Of a stretch of 64,000 nucleotides of DNA, positions 59,922-64,000 are shown one piece after another. Origin of the DNA: Proales similis (taxonomy: Eukaryota; Rotifera; Eurotatoria; Ploima; Proalidae); NCBI GenBank assembly GCA_019059635.1, contig JAGVRJ010000002.1:2976001-3040000 (forward strand), in the 5' to 3' direction. Positions within the stretch are counted from its first letter, which is position 1, and each line of letters starts with the position of its first letter. The notes beneath the pieces were generated by a model. That model made no database searches. It had not been told where the DNA came from and was given only the letters and a program-made list of their open reading frames with translations. The position numbers and the translations under genes were made by a program.

Positions 59922-61606
59922 ATGCACGATTACATGAATTACTTGAATTTGAATCAGAGCGGGCCGTACGGCAGCCGAGACATGGCCGGTTTCTCTTTTG
60001 GCAAGCCATCAGTGGGAAACTTCAGCATTCAACGGATTAAACTCGCCGACATTGGACTGATGAGTTCAGAACAAAACTCTGAACCTGATCCCGGTTCATA
60101 TTTGCTCGACCCGCACACTACTCAACTGATCTCAAGCATTTTATTAAGTAAGTAGAAGCCAAGCGAGCAAGCTTTCTCTCGTATTTAAGCCGCTTTCGTC
60201 AAGTTTCCATCTACATGCTCATACTGCTGACGTGCGTGTTCGGCAACATACTGGTGATCTTGTCGGTCTTTACGTATCGACCGCTTCAAAGTGTTCAGAA
60301 CATATTTATTGTTAGCCTTGCAGTCGCCGACACAATGGTCGCTCTGTTTGTTATGCCTTTTCACATATCGTTCAATTTTACGCATGGAAAGTGGATATTC
60401 GGCAAATACACTTGTCACTTTTTTCTCACCACCGACATCCTACTCTGCACTGCCTCAACTCTGCACTTGTGTTGCATTGCTCTCGATCGGTACTGGGCAA
60501 TCAAAGACAGTATAAAGTACGCCCAAAAGCGAACCATGAAGAGGGTGCTGATGATGATATTGACCGCCTGGTCTCTCAGCGCCCTAATCTCAATGCCGGT
60601 GATCATCTGGAATTCCAAGACAATTCGGCTGGCAGATGATTCACAAGTTGACTTTGACACGTCTGCAACGGACGTCAAAAGAGAGCGGCGAGAGGTGATT
60701 ATTTGTGACATACCTCGAGACAAGCTGTACAGATTCTACTCTTCGTCTGGAACGTTTTTCGTGCCGCTCTTCATCATGAGCTTTGTCTATTTGCAAATAT
60801 TCTTGGAGACCAAGCGCCGACTTCGTGAGAGAGCTCAAATGGCTCAGAAATTGGCCAAATCAATGGACAAATCAACACGGAGAAATCATCCAGATGTTCA
60901 AAGCCAAAAAGAAAACAGCAAGCATCGAGCGTTTGATTTGAAAAAGTGTAGATCTTGTTTGGGAACAAAAGCGGCCGATGATGACTCGTCGGGCGAACTA
61001 GCGCATTCTGAGTTAAAAGAAACAAACCCATCGGCTCGAACAAATTTAGACAAGTCTGCTTCAAAGAGTCCCACTAGAGAACAGAATCCCGCCAACGATT
61101 GTGAGCAGAATCCGGAGCTACTTCAAGTTGAAAGCTCGAGCAAAAGGATCACATCCAACCAGAAGCATAGCGCCTCAAGCAATGAGCTTAGACTGGTTGA
61201 CGAAGATCTTGCCGAAGAGGAATCTATGATTCAAGGCGAAAAAAACAGCGCTCCCCAAGAGAACCAGAACCAGTCCGGTAGGGCCAAATGGGTCAGAAAC
61301 ACAGACACAAACGGAACCGCATTAAAGCAGAGGCAGAAGATCTCGCTCACCAGGGAGAGGAGAGCAGCACGAACTCTTGGCATAATAATGGGCGCGTTCA
61401 TACTTTGCTGGTGCCCGTTTTTTATAGTCTACTTGCTTCAGTCGTTTGATGTCGAGGTCGGCGCACGAGCATTCGAATTTCTAACCTGGTTGGGCTATGT
61501 CAACTCGGCGCTCAATCCTATAATTTACACCGTGTTCAATATCGACTTTCGAAAATCATTCAAGCGAATCCTGTGCGATTGCAGCCTCATCAAGTCGAGA
61601 AATTGA
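59922..61606 (+). CDS. biogenic-amine GPCR, tyramine/octopamine-receptor-like
   Basis: A class A aminergic receptor of 542 residues. Exon 1 (59922-60147) is the extracellular N-terminus with NQS and NFS glycosylation sites. After a 56-nt intron, exon 2 (from 60204) encodes TM1 (ISIYMLILLTCVFGNILVIL), TM2 (SLAVADTMVALFVMPFHISF), TM3 with the amine-binding Asp (TTDILLCTASTLHLCCIALD), then DRYWAIKDSIKYAQKRTMKR. The DRYWAI-D-x-x-x-YAQKRT phrase is typical of insect tyramine/octopamine receptors. TM5 has the agonist serines (FYSSSGTFFVPLF), followed by TKRRLRERA. Intracellular loop 3 is very long (about 190 residues, polar). TM6 holds FILCWCPFF and TM7 NSALNPIIYTVFN. The tail is short (CDCSLIKSRN). 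An AATAAA lies near 61678. Octopamine alpha2-like or dopamine D2-like identity is less likely. Confidence 0.9.
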
Positions 61607-61927
61607 ACTCTTAATATTTCGAGCTGTCTGCACGATTTGTTTTCTTTTTTATTTGTTTTACGAGCATTGTTAACTGAAATAAAAGCCCAATATCATTTGA
61701 TTTGTCCAGACTGGAAGAGCAAGTAATTTGGTTGAAAAATTGCACTTTAATATCAAGAGTAATGCATAGGACAGGTTTGAGATCATGCAGAAAGTTCTGG
61801 CTGCCAGTGTAACTGTAATTTATTATCAAACTGACATGCTGCGTTGCCCTTCAACAATCAGAAGGAATAATAAATCGCTTTGTCACGCCTCTTGCCTCAT
61901 GCATTCAGCAGACAGTTGAAACAGCGA
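61607..61927. other. spacer with the receptor 3' UTR
   Basis: About 320 bp containing the receptor poly(A) signal near 61678 and the upstream region of the next open frame. Confidence 0.5.
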
Positions 61928-62521
61928 ATGAAGCGGAAGTGCATTAGCTTGAGACAAAAACAGATCTCATCGGCTGAACGTCGTGTGTGTGACGCTCTCT
62001 ATACTTGCATGGCGGCTTTAATTTCCGCTTTAAGATGCATGCTCAGTGAACGAAATAAAAGAGAAGAAATAAATCAAAAGCTGTGGAAAATGAAAACAGC
62101 GCGCCACGCAAGAGATAGCAAAAAAATCCGTGACATTGCCAGACAGGCAAATTTAAAACCTTTGTCAATCAGCCTGGTCGACTTGGCTGATTTCATGAAA
62201 GTAGATAAATCATGTACATATCAGATGCCAGATACAGTAATTGACAAAATCCATCGTCTGGAGCGATCAGTCATACAGAGGCGGACGAAATGCGGCGATA
62301 ATTTGGATTTGAAAACTTTCATTCAAAAAAAGAGGCTGATTCTAAGTCAGAGCGACTCTTTTATCACAAAATTTGGCGAAGAGATCATCTACGAAAAGCT
62401 GAATCCGAGCCGCCGGTTGTTAAGCTTTGAAACGCTGAGAATAATCTACGACAATAAGTCGAGCCAGGAAGACGATCTCGTCAACACCGTGATTTATTTT
62501 GATAGACGAACCGACGAGTAG
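61928..62521 (+). CDS. hypothetical basic protein, 198 residues
   Basis: I do not recognise this gene. A single exon from the ATG at 61928 encodes a highly basic, largely helical protein (MKRKCISLRQKQISSAERRV; NKREEINQKLWKMKTARHAR; IDKIHRLERSVIQRRTKCGD) ending VNTVIYFDRRTDE. There is no signal peptide, no clear membrane span and no named motif. The frame stays open a further 48 nt upstream without an ATG, so an upstream exon is possible. Its length without stops in AT-rich DNA supports coding, but expression is unproven. Confidence 0.5.
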   Translation: MKRKCISLRQKQISSAERRVCDALYTCMAALISALRCMLSERNKREEINQKLWKMKTARHARDSKKIRDIARQANLKPLSISLVDLADFMKVDKSCTYQMPDTVIDKIHRLERSVIQRRTKCGDNLDLKTFIQKKRLILSQSDSFITKFGEEIIYEKLNPSRRLLSFETLRIIYDNKSSQEDDLVNTVIYFDRRTDE

Positions 62522-62997
62522 AAATTTCTCAACTGATTTTTCTCAGTCAGGCTTTCTTTAAGAATATTCGTTTCGTTAGATCCATAAATTTCAATTTTCT
62601 ATTTCTCAATCAAACATTACCGATTCTTTTTCAGTTTGTAATCGATTTCAATGGTTTCTGTAAGAACCCTCTCATCCATCCAGTTTAATAAATTTCTTCC
62701 CCAGAGATAATTATAAACCTGCTTGCCTTGCACATTCGCAATATTACGCGTTTCTCCGCAATCTTCTAATGCCGTAGCCGTCATCTGGCACGTTATTAAC
62801 TCGACGTCTTTCTATGTATAACGAGATGTGTTCTGCTTTCCTGTAGACAAAGGCGTCGGTCTAATACGCTGCTTGTGCCCAGGCGAATGCTGATTAACAT
62901 TTATCAAGCCTGTGGAGAGCTCATTTTAATCATTCTTGTTATCGATGTATTCAGAAATGAGCATGAAAATTTCAAACATTCAAATACGTAATTTTAG
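62522..62997. other. spacer upstream of the edge GPCR
   Basis: About 480 bp of AT-rich DNA with no recognised exon or motif. Confidence 0.45.
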
Positions 62998-64000
62998 ATG
63001 GAAAAACTGACTCTATCAAGCGAGGACGTTTGGGTTATATTTTTCTTTATAGTTGGACTAGTCAGCAACATGATTTGCGTCATAGTTATTGTTTCCAATT
63101 CGAAGCTAGCCAAACGCACTCCGATGTCGATTCAAGCGTTGATCTCTGTTCTAAATGTTCTGTTTCTCTCTTGTCAATCGCTACGCTGGTGTTTTTCCCG
63201 ATTTGCGTTCGCACCTGCAAGTCTATTTCCGTACTTTTGTCGACTCTACTTTTTCTCCACTCGCCTGAGCTTTCTCCTCTCTCTTTTGCTTCACGTTTTT
63301 CTCGTCACGTTCAGCAGTGTGCGTTTATTTTTCGGCTCTTTTTACCTTTCTCCCTTCAACCATGTTGGACAGTTTTTTTCAAAACTCTGCACCGTCTACT
63401 TGAGCGCCATCTGCTTATCATTTAGTTGGCACGAGCTTTGGAGTAGTGGCGCGTCCTACGAGCTCGATGAGATTAATTTAAAAAGCCGGCGCAATCAAAC
63501 CGATCAGACAAATGCCACTCAATTCGAGCTCATCATACCCTACTGTCAGAGGAATTTTCTTCAATTTCAATTCATAGACACAACCAATTCGGTGATAATG
63601 ATTTGCTCGATAGGCTTGTGCGCGACTTTGGCGCTTTTCTCAACAGCAAATCTGGTAAAAGGCGCCAATTTAAAGAAGAAAAGATCCGACCATTCGACAC
63701 GAACCGAAGCCGAAGCAGCTTTGCGCACTGGACCAGACAAAGCAGAGTTTCAAGCCAGCATGCTACCTGGATCTAGCACTCGGAAATCGTATTACACTTG
63801 GCATCTGATTGTAAAATCGTTTCTTTATGCTCCAGTGATGAGCTTGTATGCCTGGGCGGACTATTTTTTCTATTCTTATCCCGTTTTCTTCAACTCTTCG
63901 CTGAACAAGGCAAAAATTAATGAACTGCTGGAGTCGGCAGATATCGATCGCGGCTTGTCAGCAGAAAGACTGCCTCTGTTGCTATTCATGTTCGCAATAG
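62998..64000 (+). CDS. divergent class A-like GPCR, 5' part, running off the window
   Basis: From the ATG at 62998 the frame is open to the last base (334 codons, no stop in the window). The product has a very short N-terminus (MEKLTLSSED), then TM1 (VWVIFFFIVGLVSNMICVIV, with SN where GN is usual), TM2 (SIQALISVLNVLFLSC) and TM3 preceded by a Cys (YFCRLYFFSTRLSFLLSLLL). It continues with TM4 (LCTVYLSAICLSFSW), an extracellular loop with NQT/NAT sites and a Cys (LIIPYCQRNF) that could pair with the TM3 Cys, TM5 (SVIMICSIGLCATLALFSTA) and TM6 (HLIVKSFLYAPVMSLYAWAD). TM7 begins at the edge (LPLLLFMFAI). No DRY motif follows TM3. It is probably a divergent peptide or orphan receptor; the ligand is unknown. 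Confidence 0.7.
   Translation, partial: MEKLTLSSEDVWVIFFFIVGLVSNMICVIVIVSNSKLAKRTPMSIQALISVLNVLFLSCQSLRWCFSRFAFAPASLFPYFCRLYFFSTRLSFLLSLLLHVFLVTFSSVRLFFGSFYLSPFNHVGQFFSKLCTVYLSAICLSFSWHELWSSGASYELDEINLKSRRNQTDQTNATQFELIIPYCQRNFLQFQFIDTTNSVIMICSIGLCATLALFSTANLVKGANLKKKRSDHSTRTEAEAALRTGPDKAEFQASMLPGSSTRKSYYTWHLIVKSFLYAPVMSLYAWADYFFYSYPVFFNSSLNKAKINELLESADIDRGLSAERLPLLLFMFAI

Overview
This is nuclear DNA from an animal. The genes are intron-rich, with short GT-AG introns (mostly about 50-120 nt), AATAAA signals just past stops, and metazoan-only families: PICK1, a K2P channel, a biogenic-amine GPCR, a Daple/girdin protein and an axonemal dynein. A tyramine/octopamine-type receptor and a LEV-9-like WAP+sushi scaffold point to a protostome invertebrate. 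The inner-arm dynein implies motile cilia or flagellated sperm. The clade cannot be fixed from the sequence alone; a compact-genome ecdysozoan or another small protostome is plausible.

Layout, left to right. 0-12 kb: the 5' part of MIC60 (-), then a secreted WAP + nine-CCP protein like nematode LEV-9 (+), ODR4 (-), KCMF1 (+), a small membrane protein (+) and the deneddylase SENP8 (-). 12-18 kb: a gene-poor, microsatellite-rich stretch holding one likely three-exon small gene (-). 18-22 kb: a CCDC88 (Daple/girdin) gene (+). 22.7-37.8 kb: one complete single-headed inner-arm dynein heavy chain (-). 38.5-44.3 kb: an intronless K2P channel, FAM50 and cyclin C (all -). 44.7-50.5 kb: PICK1 (+), NOC4L (-), a partial small gene (-) and a PACS gene reduced to its N-terminal half (+). 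50.8-56.4 kb (all -): a 479-residue intronless orphan, a GUCT/RGG protein without its DEAD helicase core, and gamma-glutamyltransferase. 59.9-64 kb (all +): a tyramine/octopamine-like receptor, a 198-residue basic orphan, and a divergent GPCR that runs off the right edge.

Several genes have related roles, although nothing suggests co-regulation as a cluster. ODR4 (GPCR maturation), PICK1 and PACS (membrane protein sorting), the LEV-9-like scaffold (receptor clustering), the K2P channel and the amine receptor all bear on excitable-cell membrane proteins. KCMF1, SENP8, NOC4L, FAM50, cyclin C and MIC60 are housekeeping genes.

The most unusual items are the helicase-less GUCT/RGG protein, the N-terminal-only PACS, the 479-residue orphan, the LEV-9-like scaffold, and small multi-exon genes that simple ORF calling misses. 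All exon limits were read by eye from splice consensus, reading phase and remembered family similarity. No database search was run.
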